Below the pieces are notes generated by a model. The model ran no database searches. It had not been told where the DNA came from and saw only the letters and a program-made list of their open reading frames with translations. The position numbers were made by a program, and so were the translations under genes. From positions 3,720,001-3,784,000 of the forward strand of contig JBLDXI010000054.1 of assembly GCA_047495785.1 (NCBI GenBank): 64,000 nucleotides of DNA. Reading direction: 5' to 3'. Source of the DNA: Lepidodermella squamata (Eukaryota > Gastrotricha). This document shows positions 32,729-44,763 of this stretch, one piece after another (the stretch's first letter is position 1; every line of letters starts with the position of its first letter).

Positions 32729-34490
32729 TTAAGCAAAAATATAAGCATGATAGAAGGCACCGAAAAAGAAAACGAGAAAAGTTGCCACGATAACAAGGAA
32801 AATGTAACTGATCCATGAAATTCTATCAAAAACCAAAGCGATGAACATCCATTCCTCGCGGTTGTATCTTAGCATTGCCTTCTTTATCAAGTAACTTGCG
32901 CGAGCGTGCTGCCGAATCGAGTTTCGAAGGTTCGCCTTAGCTGCGAGTTGCTCTGGAGACTCGGGATTCTCGTCATCATCTTGCGGCGGAAGTTGATAGG
33001 GAGCATTTTCGGCTGTTTCAATGATGGTTGTACTTTCGAACTTGCAAACTGGCTCTGAGTTTCCCAGTCCAACAACTTTTCCCAGGCAGTGGAAATATCC
33101 TTGAAGGGTTCCAGGAACCTTTTTGTAAGATTTAGACTTCGCGATTATCAGGAAACCAATCGATTGACAAAGAATAGCGAATGCAATACAGACAGCCATA
33201 GAGCTCAAATAAAGCGAGAGAATCGACCGACTCGGGGGTAATTCACCCTGAATTATAAGCTGGGTTAAATACAAGGCAAGAAGCGAAATGAAGGAGAGTT
33301 CGACTCGCACGTATTTGTCAACTTTGATCGTGAAGGTCAGGCTTTCAATTAGCAAAATAAGGAGACTGGGGCCGGCGATAATTATCAAGGTCAAATAAGA
33401 CATCTTTCGCTTGAGCACAACTTCGAACGCCATCTGAAAAAATGAAAATCAAATGACCTATTTCTTAGTAATAAAACACGATCGAACCGCGTCGTATTGA
33501 CGTTCTTCTGTGGGATCGGAAATCATTTCTTCTGAAACAGCTGAATAGGACTTGATTTCCAATAGATCGTGCGGGATGTTTTCGATAAATACCGCAGCCG
33601 GGTCTGATAAGTTGAAGAGAAGATGCTGCTTGGTGTATTTCCAAGCTTCGAAATGCATCATACACTTCTGGAACTTATTTTGTAAGAATAAATTCATAAA
33701 ATAAAGAAAAAATTGCCTGTTCATCGAAAGGAAATGTGAGGAAGTCCATGGCACAACGGAACGAGAAAATTCCACCCGGACTGAAGTTGGTAAGACCGTC
33801 GCTATGAATTCGCACCATCTCTCTGCTATTCCTAGTTAGCATGTACTTGCCATCTATGCTGTTTGAAGATGGGCCATCGATTTTTGAATCGAATTTAAAA
33901 AATAATTTAAATAAACTTTAATTTAAAAAATAAACCTGTTCATGAAAGCGATATCGGGAACCCAGACCCCGGTTTTCTCACCGTGAGGCATGACCACGTA
34001 TTCGATGCACGAAAGTGGGTAAGTTGCGCTCCAGGAATGAAATTCATCAATCCATTTCTGGACAAATAATTATTGTGTTAAACTTTGGAGCTTCAAAGTG
34101 GTTCAAGGACTCACGATCGCTAGGTAGCCGTACAGATTGACTATTTGAGACTTCTCATCCTGAAAGCACCTTAAAACTTAAGAAATTGATTCTTCTTATA
34201 ACCAACGTACGACTTCGTCTATTCCTTGTATAACAAGTCGAGCGGTGACTACGATCGGGTTTGCTGCATTTCGAATGGGTCGATCCCAACTATTTCTGAC
34301 GGGAATTTTCGCCTCATTTACAAAAAACGCGTTGGAAATCGCATCTTCCGGAACTGCTCAAAGTATCTCTTTATTAGCCTTTTCAAGAGTAATCTCAATT
34401 GTTACCAGTTTGTTTGTCGCATCTCGTTGTTAGCGGAACACCTAAAACAGCTAAAACAGAGAAAATTGCTATAAGGACAATTTCAAGCAT
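32729..34490 (-). CDS. Cys-loop ligand-gated ion channel subunit (nAChR-like)
   Basis: Seven exons: 34406-34490, 34211-34353, 34115-34159, 33936-34057, 33717-33858, about 33488-33667 and 32729-33433. Exon 1 is a signal peptide (MLEIVLIAIFSVLAVLGVPL). The ectodomain follows nAChR order: RPIRNAANPIVVTARLVIQG, DEKSQIV, KWIDEFHSW, VWVPDIAFMN and SPGGIFSFRC. The signature Cys-loop C-AMDFLTFPFDEQK-C has exactly 13 residues and is split by an intron whose donor is GC (33716-33715). The last exon has M1, M2 (VELSFISLLALYLTQLII), M3, a long cytosolic loop and M4. No vicinal Cys pair is seen in loop C, so it is a non-alpha type subunit. The 33488 donor is the weakest call. It is divergent from the NEK gene at 34716. 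Confidence 0.85.
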
Positions 34491-34715
34491 TTTATTAAGG
34501 CTCGAATGTAAAATTTCAAAGTATAAGGGAGAGATATCGAAGCAAGAATCGAATATGAGGGCAAATCGATGCTACAGCTCTCGTCACGCGATTAGCCAAT
34601 AAAAAAATCCGTTTTCCCCCGAAAACACGCACCTGGGCGCAAAATGGGTTCGTTACCTTTTGAGAAAACGCGAAAAAAGAGGGCGACGCATTCAAGACAA
34701 ATGGCTCGATGATGA

Positions 34716-36420
34716 ATGAAACCAATTTTGAATGAAGAGTATACTCGCAGAAACTCCAGACCTAAAAAAGAAACCTCACTGGATAAAATGATTCGCGGTT
34801 ATGAAATCATGAGAGAATTAACGGAAAAAGATAAGCTTTTCACCCATATTTACGAAGCGAAAAATGACAAAGGAGATCGGTTCCTGGCCAAATCAATGTG
34901 CTTCACATCGGCTGGCAAAAAAGCGATAACTCAGGCAGCGAATGAGATTGAAATTCTGCGCAAAATCAAACATCCAAATATCGTCAATTTCGTCGAGTCT
35001 TTCACGGAAAACTCCGACTTTTACGTCGTAATTTCTTACTATGACCGAAGCAAGACTCTTCATAACCGGATAAACCTGCAAAAGATGGCCAATATCTATT
35101 TCAGCGAATACGAAGTGGTTGTTTGGTTCGCTCAGATAGCTAGCGGCATCGAACATTTGCATGCTAAGAATATCATGCACAGGTAAAACTAAATCAGAGC
35201 TAAACTTGTTCTGCTCTGGTAATGAATTTCTTATAAAAGGAACTTGAAAACTCAGAGCATTTATCTGACCGATGGCGATGTCGTTAAAATCGGTAACTTC
35301 GGACTCGCCAGGTACGGATTGATCTCTTATATTTTGGATATCTAATAGGATTTTCTAGAATTTTCGAAGACCATGAAGAATTCGCAACAACCATTGTTGG
35401 GACACCGTATTACATGGCTCCGGAATTTTTCCAACATGTTCCAGTATGAAAATTCATGTCTAATGTCTATTTCCATGCTAAATTGTTGTTAACTTAGTAT
35501 ACGAACAAAACAGATATTTGGGCAATGGGCTGCACGCTATTGGAATTGATGACACTACGTCACGCCTTTTCAGCTCGAGACATGAAATCACTGGCCTCTG
35601 AGATTCTTAAAGGAGAAATGCCGCAAGTTCCTTCTGGCCATTTCAGCCAAGATCTCGTCGATTTAGCGATGATAATGTTGTCGCTGAAGCCTGATAGTCG
35701 GCCTTCAGCACGCATAATCCTTAGACTGCCTTTCATCAAAGAGCATATTCAAAAATTCATCGATTCCCAAAAGCAAGAAAATAGCGATCTTAAATTATTC
35801 ACTTTGGTAAGGCAATTTTGGTTCGACTGCAGCCATTTCATTTAGTATTTTATAGATGCCCGTAAATGAGATAGCAAGGGCTAACCGGCGCAACAGAATT
35901 GCTGATCAGAAACGGGCTAGTTCAGCAAGTAATTTTTTTGTTATTTTCTTCGTAAAATGAGGTCATTTTCGAAAACTCGTCAGGTGGAATAAATCGCGTC
36001 TCCAAATCATCAGAAGAAGTGACGGAGCCACTTAACTGCCGGATGAGCCAAGTTCTGCGAGACGATAATCAAAGATCAGCTTCGACTGACCAGCTTGCTA
36101 CTAATAATAACATGCTGACAATTCCTTCTGGCATCACCGCCCTGGTCGACCGAAATCGGTTGAACAAACGAATCGAGGCTCTGCATCAGGAGTGTCTCAA
36201 CGGCCTCGGCTTGCAGCGGTTTCACGAAGCTTGGCAAATTTTCAACGCTTCAATTGAAAAAGAACGCGACTGCGAAGAGGAAGAGACTTCTCTAGAGAAA
36301 AATCTGCGCGAATTTCTGGGTGACAACGATTTTTCACAATACGCTTCGAAAATCATCGATTTGAAATTTTGTGAAGACTTGAAAGAACGCCAATTGTTTA
36401 GCGGCCATAAGCAGCTTTGA
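34716..36420 (+). CDS. NEK-family pseudokinase
   Basis: Six exons: 34716-35182, 35240-35311, 35359-35443, 35498-35806, 35856-35928 and 35984-36420. One kinase domain of NEK type: FLAKSM (beta-3 Lys), EIEILRKIKHPNIV, HLHAKNIMH, GTPYYMAPE and YTNKTDIWAMGCTLLELMTL. Both catalytic aspartates are changed to Asn. The HRDLKTQN motif of NEKs reads HRNLKTQS, and DFG reads NFG (KIGNFGLAR). The Gly-rich loop is gone (ELTEKDKLFTHIYEA). HRN is created across an exon junction (CAC AG|G AAC), so the call depends on that splice, which has good signals and no frame alternative. The C-terminal tail resembles NEK1/NEK4 tails with charged helices. It cannot act as an ordinary kinase and is more likely a scaffold. 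It neighbours the poly-kinase array on the other strand. Confidence 0.85.
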
Positions 36421-36601
36421 ATACAACTCGTGTTTTTCCTCTACGTTTTATCAATGGCCGGCTCGGGTACGTTGTAAAAAAACATGCGATAAAAATACGC
36501 CAGTCGTAATAATTAACAACGTGTTGTGTTGCATGTGTGGCATGAGGTATTTTTATGACCCGATTTTGTGAGTGGGTTGCTCACACACAACAAACATCAT
36601 A

Positions 36602-37814
36602 ATGAAGCGGCAGTTATCTGATGTTGACTTGAGCGACCAAGATCGCCAGCAGAAATGCATAGCTGTTAGCCGTACAATCACCGACCTGCCAAATGAACTT
36701 TTGTCGCAGATTTTCATCTGCTCATCCCAGTTGAGCATTCGAGATTTATTTTCAAGCTGTACTCTAGTTTGTCAGAGGTTTGTTTTCAACGGTTTTCCAG
36801 TTTTGCCTTTATTCTAATAATTTTCAGATGGCATTCAATTATTCAATCAGACATCTTCTTGAAAAATGTGATAACAGTAGAATTTGACGGTAATCTCGCC
36901 GCGGCTTTTGCTGCGATTCCTCACGCTATCGAACGATTTAAAACGCTGCTCAGTGTTAGTCCACTTTTTGGACTGGTTCCTTACAAATTACAACTCGACA
37001 GTGAGCTGCATTTGCCTGCTCTACGCGTCACCTCAATTGCTCATTTTATTGACACGCTGCAAAATTGCGATGATCGTAAATGGCAATCAGCGTCTCATTG
37101 CTACGTCAACGGCGGCTTTTGCAATCACTACTGGTATTGGCTAATCAATTTTAAAACACTTCTCTTGGATTTTCCTGAGGTAATTTTGTTAGTTTTTCAG
37201 GTTTCGCGTTTTTTTCATTAATTTAAGGAGGATTTTTTATTTCACTCGCGTTTTAAATTTTTCACGCCGAATTGTTTAAGATTTATTTTTAATTTAATTT
37301 TGTAATTTTGTAGGTTATCAGCGTATTGTGCATGCCCTTCACAATAGGCGGACCCTACGTCAAGGTGACATCATGCAGTCCGTTATATCTGCTCGACGAG
37401 CAATTAAACCTGATCGAAGACCCGATCGAACCCGAACCGAATGACGATGAAACAACGCCGATATGCTGGACGGTTAAATGCTACCCGCAAGGCGTGAATT
37501 ACGTCGCGTTTGAAATTTACGACGACTTCTGCGGCAACGAAGAAATGCCGCTCCGCCTGTTGTGGCCATCTCAAATTGCTAGATTTGAGCAAAAAATGTT
37601 TCTAGCAGCTATGAATAGGCGATACGGCGCGATAGTTAGCGGATATGGTGACACTAATTCTGAATGCAGTCGCAATGTAAGTGACAGTGATGACGACGAC
37701 TTCGGCAACCCGGATCGAGACGCTAGGGCCCGTGACGAATTTCGGCGATGTTTCCAGCGCATGAGCAGTTCTGAAAGCAGCACATCAGAGAGTGAAAACG
37801 CTTTTGTTAGCTAG
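36602..37814 (+). CDS. F-box protein
   Basis: Three exons: 36602-36777, 36828-37179 and 37314-37814. The middle intron is 134 nt, long for this window. The F-box lies near the N terminus (ITDLPNELLSQIF…LFSSCTLVCQR|WHSII), with the conserved Trp just after the first splice site. It would bind SKP1 and recruit a substrate to an SCF ubiquitin ligase. The middle part has no recognised repeats. The C terminus is acidic and Ser-rich (SDSDDDDFGN, SSSESSTSESE), suggesting phospho-regulation. It lies between the NEK pseudokinase and the end of the kinase array. The substrate is unknown. Confidence 0.75.
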
Positions 37815-38176
37815 CGATAAAAAGCTGGAAATATTTGAATTTGAGAGAAATAATAAAATATGCCTTTTTTGTACGTAATTGTCTTTTTAAAGGGAATTTC
37901 CTTCACGCCCCGGGTGTGCATTTGATCTTTGAAATTCCGACGGAAGTCAGCAACAATAGACAGCGAAATGCCGAAAGAATATATTGGGAAAACATCGAAA
38001 ATTCCTAAATTGAAACGCACTCTGCCAATAAGTAAAACGTGCAAAACACAGAAAACGCCAAATAATTAACTGTTTCATTGATTTTTCAAACTGTTTTTGA
38101 AATTGCAAGCACCAATATAATTGAAGATGAAACGTGATTATTGGCTATTAGGGAGCGCTATTTTGACCTCTCTGAG

Positions 38177-41100
38177 CTATGCATTAGCGTTGGCATTGTT
38201 GATACTGGAAAGTTCTGGTAGCGTGATAAGGTCTTGCGCGTTTATTCTCAGCCTGAAATCAGCAATGACAGAGAATATATAGGCAATGAAAAGTGTCTCC
38301 TTACTTGGGATCTTTCAGTAGCAGACATGAAAGTATCCTGGTGAGGCTCTGCGTGTATTTTGCCGGAGGTAAAGGCGAGTAATCAATGCTTACAAATTCA
38401 CTGATATATTCCTGTTAATTGAACACTGAAGGACTTACTCTTTGATTTTCCCCACCATGATCAAAGTCAAGCCGCTTTTATCGTCAAACTAAAAAATCAG
38501 GCCGAATTAATAATAAGCGATGTTAAACGAAGCCTTCATTTACTGTTCTTCGCAGGGTGGCCATTTCATGAATGCAACAACCGAGCGCCCACATATCGCT
38601 TTTCGCCGTCCATAGGTTTGCGGACTCGTTTGATACCAGCTCGGGGGCAAGGTATGGTACTTTTCGGGGAAACGATTTTATCAGACCCTTGACTCCACTG
38701 AAATTTAATACTAACAAAAATGTCAAGTAAAAAGAAGAAAACAAACATCAATGTCATTCCTACGCCAGCATCTCCCAATTTAATCAATCCTTTCGAGTCT
38801 TTCAGAAAAATATTCTGCCCGAAAATAAAACGATAAGTTTATTCTAGCGGCAATTAGCGAGCTCTTACGTGAGAGCCAACGTCGCGATGAACGATCTGGC
38901 GGCTGTGAAGGAATGTTAGGGCATTAGCGATTTGGTAGGCCATGGAGAGGATATCGAATTCCGGGTAACTTGCGCCCTTTCGAAGCGATATTGCCTTAGC
39001 CAAGCTGCCCCTGGTGAAACATTCCAACACTACGCCGAGGCCATGCGCTGGCGCTTTGATTATTTTCTAAATTATTGAAGTTCGGGATAAAGTGAAAATT
39101 AAGTCTTACAGGTGAAGAGGCGCTTGTATATGATGAAGTTTTTATGGCTACATGCAGCGACTTTCGATATCTGGAAGTAAAAATTCATTAAGGTCCAGAT
39201 CTCTTGAATGATATTTCACCTCTGCTTTGATCGCGTCGATAGCAGTCTTGTCACTTGTAGCCAATGACAATTGCTTTATCACAACGACAGTCCCTTTCAC
39301 TTTGTCGTTGGCGGTGTAAGATCGGCCGAAAGTTCCTTTCGCGCTCAATTCCTGGCGTTCTTCGTACAGTTCCTCCGGCTGAATTTCTTCTAGGGCCAGG
39401 TTTATAGAACTTAGCCTGTTCAATGACGAAGCAGACGCGCTTCTCTCTGCCGTCAACAAGGACCCAACAGCTGCGAGCTTCAGGGCTTGCTCAAAAGGCT
39501 TTATCAAATCCTTAGCTTTGTAACGATTGCTGCGATAGAGTAGTATCGAATAAATAGGTAAATATTATTTGGCCTAGAGTTTCAATGAGGCTCACCTCGG
39601 ATTAAAAACCAACAGTTTTTCGACGAAATCTCGAATTACAGTCGACTGTATTACAGAAGTAGGAACATCGAAAGTTTCTTTCTGGAGCTTCCTGTATTTC
39701 AAAGTTCAAGAAACAGTCTCAACTAATCGCGCCAAATGTTACCCGAAGGCATCACCAAGGTGCCGAGCACTAATCTGGAATTCCAAGCTATTTAATTTGT
39801 GAGTGAACACAAGTATGTCTTTTACCGGTAACCGAAGAGTCGCAAGTTCGAAAAGCACAACTCCTGCTGACCATTCATCGATGATAGGGCCGTAAGGTAC
39901 ACGAGTGAAACAGGCCGCTACAACATCTGGGGCCAAATAGCTTGGAGTGCCCATAACGGTTTCAGGACCCGTGCTTGACCTTTAAGAAAATGTTGCTTTA
40001 CATCTTGCATGGTTTGATTTTGGTTTGTTTACGAGCATATTTTGGCCTATGTGAAACATGAACATCTCAAGTTGAAGACAAGGAGCATTGCTTACCCCTC
40101 CAAAATCTCCGAGTTTTACATCCTTCTTGATGCTGAGAAGTATGTTCTACATATCAGAGGTAAGGTCTTCATTATTATCGTTGGAGTTAATTGAAAAGAT
40201 TACATCAGGCTTGATGTCACGATGAATGACTCCTTGTTCGTGAATATATGCGACGGCTGACATCAGCTGAAACCCCCATTTCAAAATCTTAGAAGCAAAT
40301 ACTTGACATATAAGCAGATAGTATAACTAGCATGAAATACCTGATCTTCAGGGAAGGGACCAAGCCCACCACTTTTCCTAGTTTTAATCTCTCTTCCAAT
40401 CGTTCCGCCTCCACACAACTCCATTATGATGCAGTAGCCATCAGAATCCTCGAAAGACTCAATATGGCCGACTATATACGGATGGCTAAGTTTGCAAAGA
40501 GCAAGAATCTAACAAGATGATTGGAAATTAACACTAGATCCAGGCGGTTGAAGTGTTGACATACCTCTTGCTTTGCCTTTTCAAAATCTGAGGGGTCGAC
40601 CTTTTTAACGGCAAAGACAGTGAAATGTATTTGGCAATTCAATCAATCTTACGGATAGCTTGTTTATCCTCTTCATCACAAGAAATTCATTTGTTACGTT
40701 CGAAGAAACGCGATAGACGACTCCGAATGAGCCACTGCCCAGTTCTTCGTTTTTTGTATACCTGGACAATGGCAAGTATCGCTTCCAGCTCGGATTGGAT
40801 TGCAAAATTGCCGTGGCAGCTGCTCTTTGACTAAAAGGGAAATCGTAAGCAATAGGAACCTAAAACAGAATTTCGACTACTTCAGATCGACAGTCATGAG
40901 CTGAGCTATGGCGCTTTGAAGTTCATCAGGCGTTATCGAAGAAATCGGAACAGTCAGTGAAACACGCGCAACTTTGCTATAAGATCAAAATTATAGATTT
41001 AAGTCATTAATTGACAACTGCCCCGAAGAAGGAGAGCTCTTTACCTAGATACAACCAATAAATCCTTACTGCTCCCAAACTGCATGGCAATTTATAGAGA

Positions 41101-41926
41101 CTGAATTCATGAGGAATAAACTTCTTTACCGGTTGTTCCAACGTAGCAACGTGAAACATTGTAGCTCCGATCGACCATTCGTCACTAAGCGTAGAGATTC
41201 GTCCTTCGAATCGTTCAGGGGCCATGTATCCAGGATTAGCACCTAAGGGTGACGTTCCATCAAAACTCGCGGCGGATCTTATCGTTGCCAAGCCTCCAAG
41301 CTTCATATCTTCGTTTTTGGCCAAAAGAATGTTCTTTAGATGTCGCCATGAATTATATGAGAAACATGGAATCAGGATGGAACTTTACCTCAGGGTTAAT
41401 ATCGCCATGGATCATATTCGACCGGTGAAGGTAAGCTGCAACGGATAGCAATTGGGCCATCCATTTCAGGGTCGATTCAGCCGTAAAAGGTCCTAATTTG
41501 CCCAACGCACGCTGAGCGATTGCCGAAGCCAGAGATCCCCTCTCGCAGTATTCACTCACAAGGTGAAACTTTTCAGGAGGATCAGCTGTGTCATCCATGA
41601 AACTGTCGTGATATCGCAAAAGGAAAGGATGCACAAGGTTTTTTAGAGTGTCCGGCTATCGGGAAACAAATTATGATAGATTATTAAAACAAATTATCAT
41701 GGTATACTTCTTTTAGAGCCATTTCCAGAACTTTCAGGTCAGGCTGCAATGGACATTACAATTTGTTTTTGTTTTCATTCGGCGAAAAATAGAGTACCAA
41801 TAATTTTAAGGAAATTTCCTGCATAGCCAAAATCTCCCTCGTTTTCTTCGAAGTTACCAGCGTGACATCTCCAAATTCGCCACGACTAACAACTTTGTTC
41901 AGGCATTCGAAATCACTAAGCACCAT
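38177..41926 (-). CDS. Triple-domain NEK-like kinase (array gene 5)
   Basis: One reading path through many 45-65 nt introns joins three kinase domains. Domain 1 (41926 to about 40870) is degenerate: Gly loop SRGEFGDV, beta-3 Lys apparently Gln (LAMQEI), HGDINPEN for HRD, and GGL for DFG. Domain 2 (about 40840-39560) is canonical: GSGSFGVV, VMKR, HRDIKPDN, GDFG and GTPSYLAPD. Domain 3 (about 39510-38177) has GKGTFGRS, VIKQ, HRDVGSHN and DAG, then YLAPE and DMWALGC; the Asp residues remain, so activity is possible. Linkers (QRAAATAIL, YKAKDLIKPF) read straight through in frame. The frame ends at TAG 38177-38179. The ATG at 41926 is only 89 nt from the stop of array gene 4. Cellular role unknown; NEKs usually act at centrosomes, cilia or mitosis. 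Confidence 0.8.
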
Positions 41927-42015
41927 GTTTTCAATAAAAGCCGAACCTATCCGTCTTAAAAATACTGCGCAATTTAATTCACTTTCTGGAGTAGATGTAC
42001 AGGCATCATGACGAA

Positions 42016-44496
42016 TCAAACAAATGTTGCAAAAGCTTCAGCTACTTTCGCGGCATTTGGTCGAAATTTCTCTTCGACCAACATCAGCATTACGAAAGCT
42101 GTAATTTTTTCCGAAAAGTTTTCACTTTTAATTGGGCTCAACGACAACCTAAAATTTGGGGGTGATGAAAGTTGCAAGTAAAAAGTGAAGGCGTTCATAC
42201 GATTTTATAGCTGAATTGAGTGATGAAGGACTCCCAGAAAACTGAAAAGAGTATCACAAGTGAAAAATGATTCCTAAAAAGTTTCGAGCTAACCGCTGGT
42301 TTCAGCATGATCATTTCATACAAGACCAAACCTAGAGACCAAACATCGTTGGATGAGGTGAACATTTGGGAATTCAGAAGTTCCGGGGCGCAATAAGCCA
42401 TGTCAGCAACTCGCTTTTCAAGTTCGGATCTGAAGCTATTTCAATATTGTCTGATTGATCACTTAGGATCTCTCTTTGAATTAAATCCTACCTGAGCTGT
42501 TTGGCAAATCCAGGTTCACCGAGCTTCACAGTTTTCAACTCAGAATCATGAAGAAAAATATTCTAAGAGCAATTAAAATCAGAAATGAATGATTTCGAAT
42601 CAAGTTTTACCGAGGGTGACACATCGCCATGCACGATTCCAAGGTCATGTAAATATCTGAGAGCCTCTGCTACTTGTCGGCCGACATTGACCAGCTGTGT
42701 AGTACTGAACTGTAATGAGTTGGCAAGTTTCCCCTTTATCGCAGCAGCCAAGTTTCCCTTTCTAACGAAATCCATTGTAAGCCAATAAGTTCCATCATTG
42801 TCTGTATCAAATTTAGAGATAACCTTGATCCGGAGTTCCTTGAATTTAATAGCTTACTGATGAAATGAGACCGAATCGAAATTAAATGCTTATGTTGTTG
42901 CACTTGCTTGATGTAATTATCATTCTGAAGAAAGTCCACAATATTATGCGAAAAAGTGTAAACCCTTTCTAACCAATAGCGTGAGTTTGTTCAATTTAAA
43001 CTTGGAAGAGGTAATCTGAAAAAGCAGGCAACGACAGTTTTAAGAAATTTCTCAAGCCTGGGCATTACTGAGCTATGAGTGTAGGATTTGACCAGAGCCA
43101 ACATATTCGTCTTTTTGTCTCGCACCGAGCTACACTCGCCGTAATAGCCTCGAGGCAAACCTCCAAGAATTTCGAAGTCATCCTCGATCGAGCATATGGG
43201 CAAGTCCAAAATCACGATATCTTCTCGGTAGTCGTCAAATGCATCCATTTTGAGGAGCTCCGCTGCTTCAGCGCGTTTGAGTGGATCAACGACGATAAGT
43301 CTCTCTATCAGTGTTCGAATGTCTTTCGAGATCGGCCAGGCAGGGAATTGGTTCGTTATTCTCTTGTAATCACCAGCCAATATTTTACTGATTTTTTAAT
43401 TAAATTGTCATCAGCTGAAAGCTGAAAATTAAGATTACTTACTCATACAGGTTTCTCATCTTTTCAGTAGGAAACTGAGAAATATTGATTTAATTTAAGA
43501 TGATGCTTAATTCTGCCCAAATTGCTGCTTACCGCGTAATCCAACGTTGCTAACTCGTACAGAACGGTGCCTACTTGCCACTCGTCTACTACTTTGGTGT
43601 ACGGGAGATCTTTTTTCACAGCCATGACCATTTCCGGAGCCAGATACATCGGCGTTCCTATAGCGGTATTAGCGACGTCACCTATTTTTACGATCCCCAA
43701 GTCACCGAGTTTCACAGATTTTTCGGCGGAAAGAAATATGTTCTTAGAAAAATTAGGGATAACATTACTAAGAATTAAAATCAGTATGTTCTTACTTCGG
43801 GTTTTATATCGCGGTGAATGATAGATGCAGCATGAATTACATCAAGAGCGGATAGCAGCTCATAGGCCCATTTCAAGATCTATATTCATTCCTATTAAAA
43901 GATGAAGTTAAGGGAAGAATTATCAAACCTGTTCACTAGGGATAAAGGTTCTTCGTTTTCTTGCATCATTGATCTCATCGAGTAAACTGCCTCCGGCGCA
44001 GAATTCCATAAAAATGTAAAACACCCCTTTGGCTTTATCTGTGACAAATTTTAACATGTGAGAATTGAGAATGAATCAAACGTCTGTAACTAATTTGCCT
44101 TCAAGGTGGCTGATGAATCGAACAATATTTTTGTGATTCAACGACTTCAGAGCATTTATCTAGAAGTTACAGATGCGTATGATAACCAGTTAATAAGATA
44201 GATAAGATAGATAAGATATGATAGATGGGACTTACCTCTCTGTTCGTGTAGTCTTCTATCACCATGGGATCCTATTCGTAAAAGAAGCCATGATCACAAT
44301 AATACAAGAACTCGTTCAGACAAACTTTACTACCCGAAGGATCATGCTTGGCGATAACTTTCAAAACGACTTGCTCCTTTGTTTCTCGATCTTGCATGAG
44401 CATTGCAAGGCCGAAAGCGCCTTCACCAAGGTTGCCATTAATTGTCTCGTATGTTTTCCTTATCTCAACGGGAAGGGCGTGGTTCAAGAAGGCCAT
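42016..44496 (-). CDS. Double-domain NEK-like kinase (array gene 4)
   Basis: Domain 1 (44496 to about 43250) looks active: GEGAFGLA loop, VVLKVI Lys, HRDIKPEN, GDLG (DLG as in several NEKs), GTPMYLAPE and VDEWQVGTVLYELATL. It continues via DKILAGDYKRI and LKRAEAAELLKM into domain 2 (about 43220-42016). Domain 2 has GGLPRGYYGE, LVKS Lys, HGDVSP-N for HRD, and EPG for DFG, then YCAPE and DVWSLGLVLYE. Loss of the DFG Asp marks it as a pseudokinase. The stop TGA is 42016-42018. Relative to genes 2, 3 and 5 one domain is missing; the terminal domain matches their last domain. Next gene starts 89 nt downstream on the same strand. Confidence 0.8.
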
Positions 44497-44763
44497 AATG
44501 GATTACTAGATTTGATGATCTGCGGTCAAAACACCTGAATGCATATTCATTTACTATTCATGCGCATCAATGTAGCTTACAAAATGTTGTAACAAGCGTT
44601 GTTGAATGAGCAATGCTTTTTTCTGCAGTTGAAAGAATTTTAGAAAAATTCCTAAGAATGAGGTTAACCCATTTAAAAGAAATCATCCGCACTTGATTCA
44701 GAATGGAGAAATAATTAAGAGGGCAGGTTATTAAGAGGTCGTTATATTAGGTTTTTCGATTGT

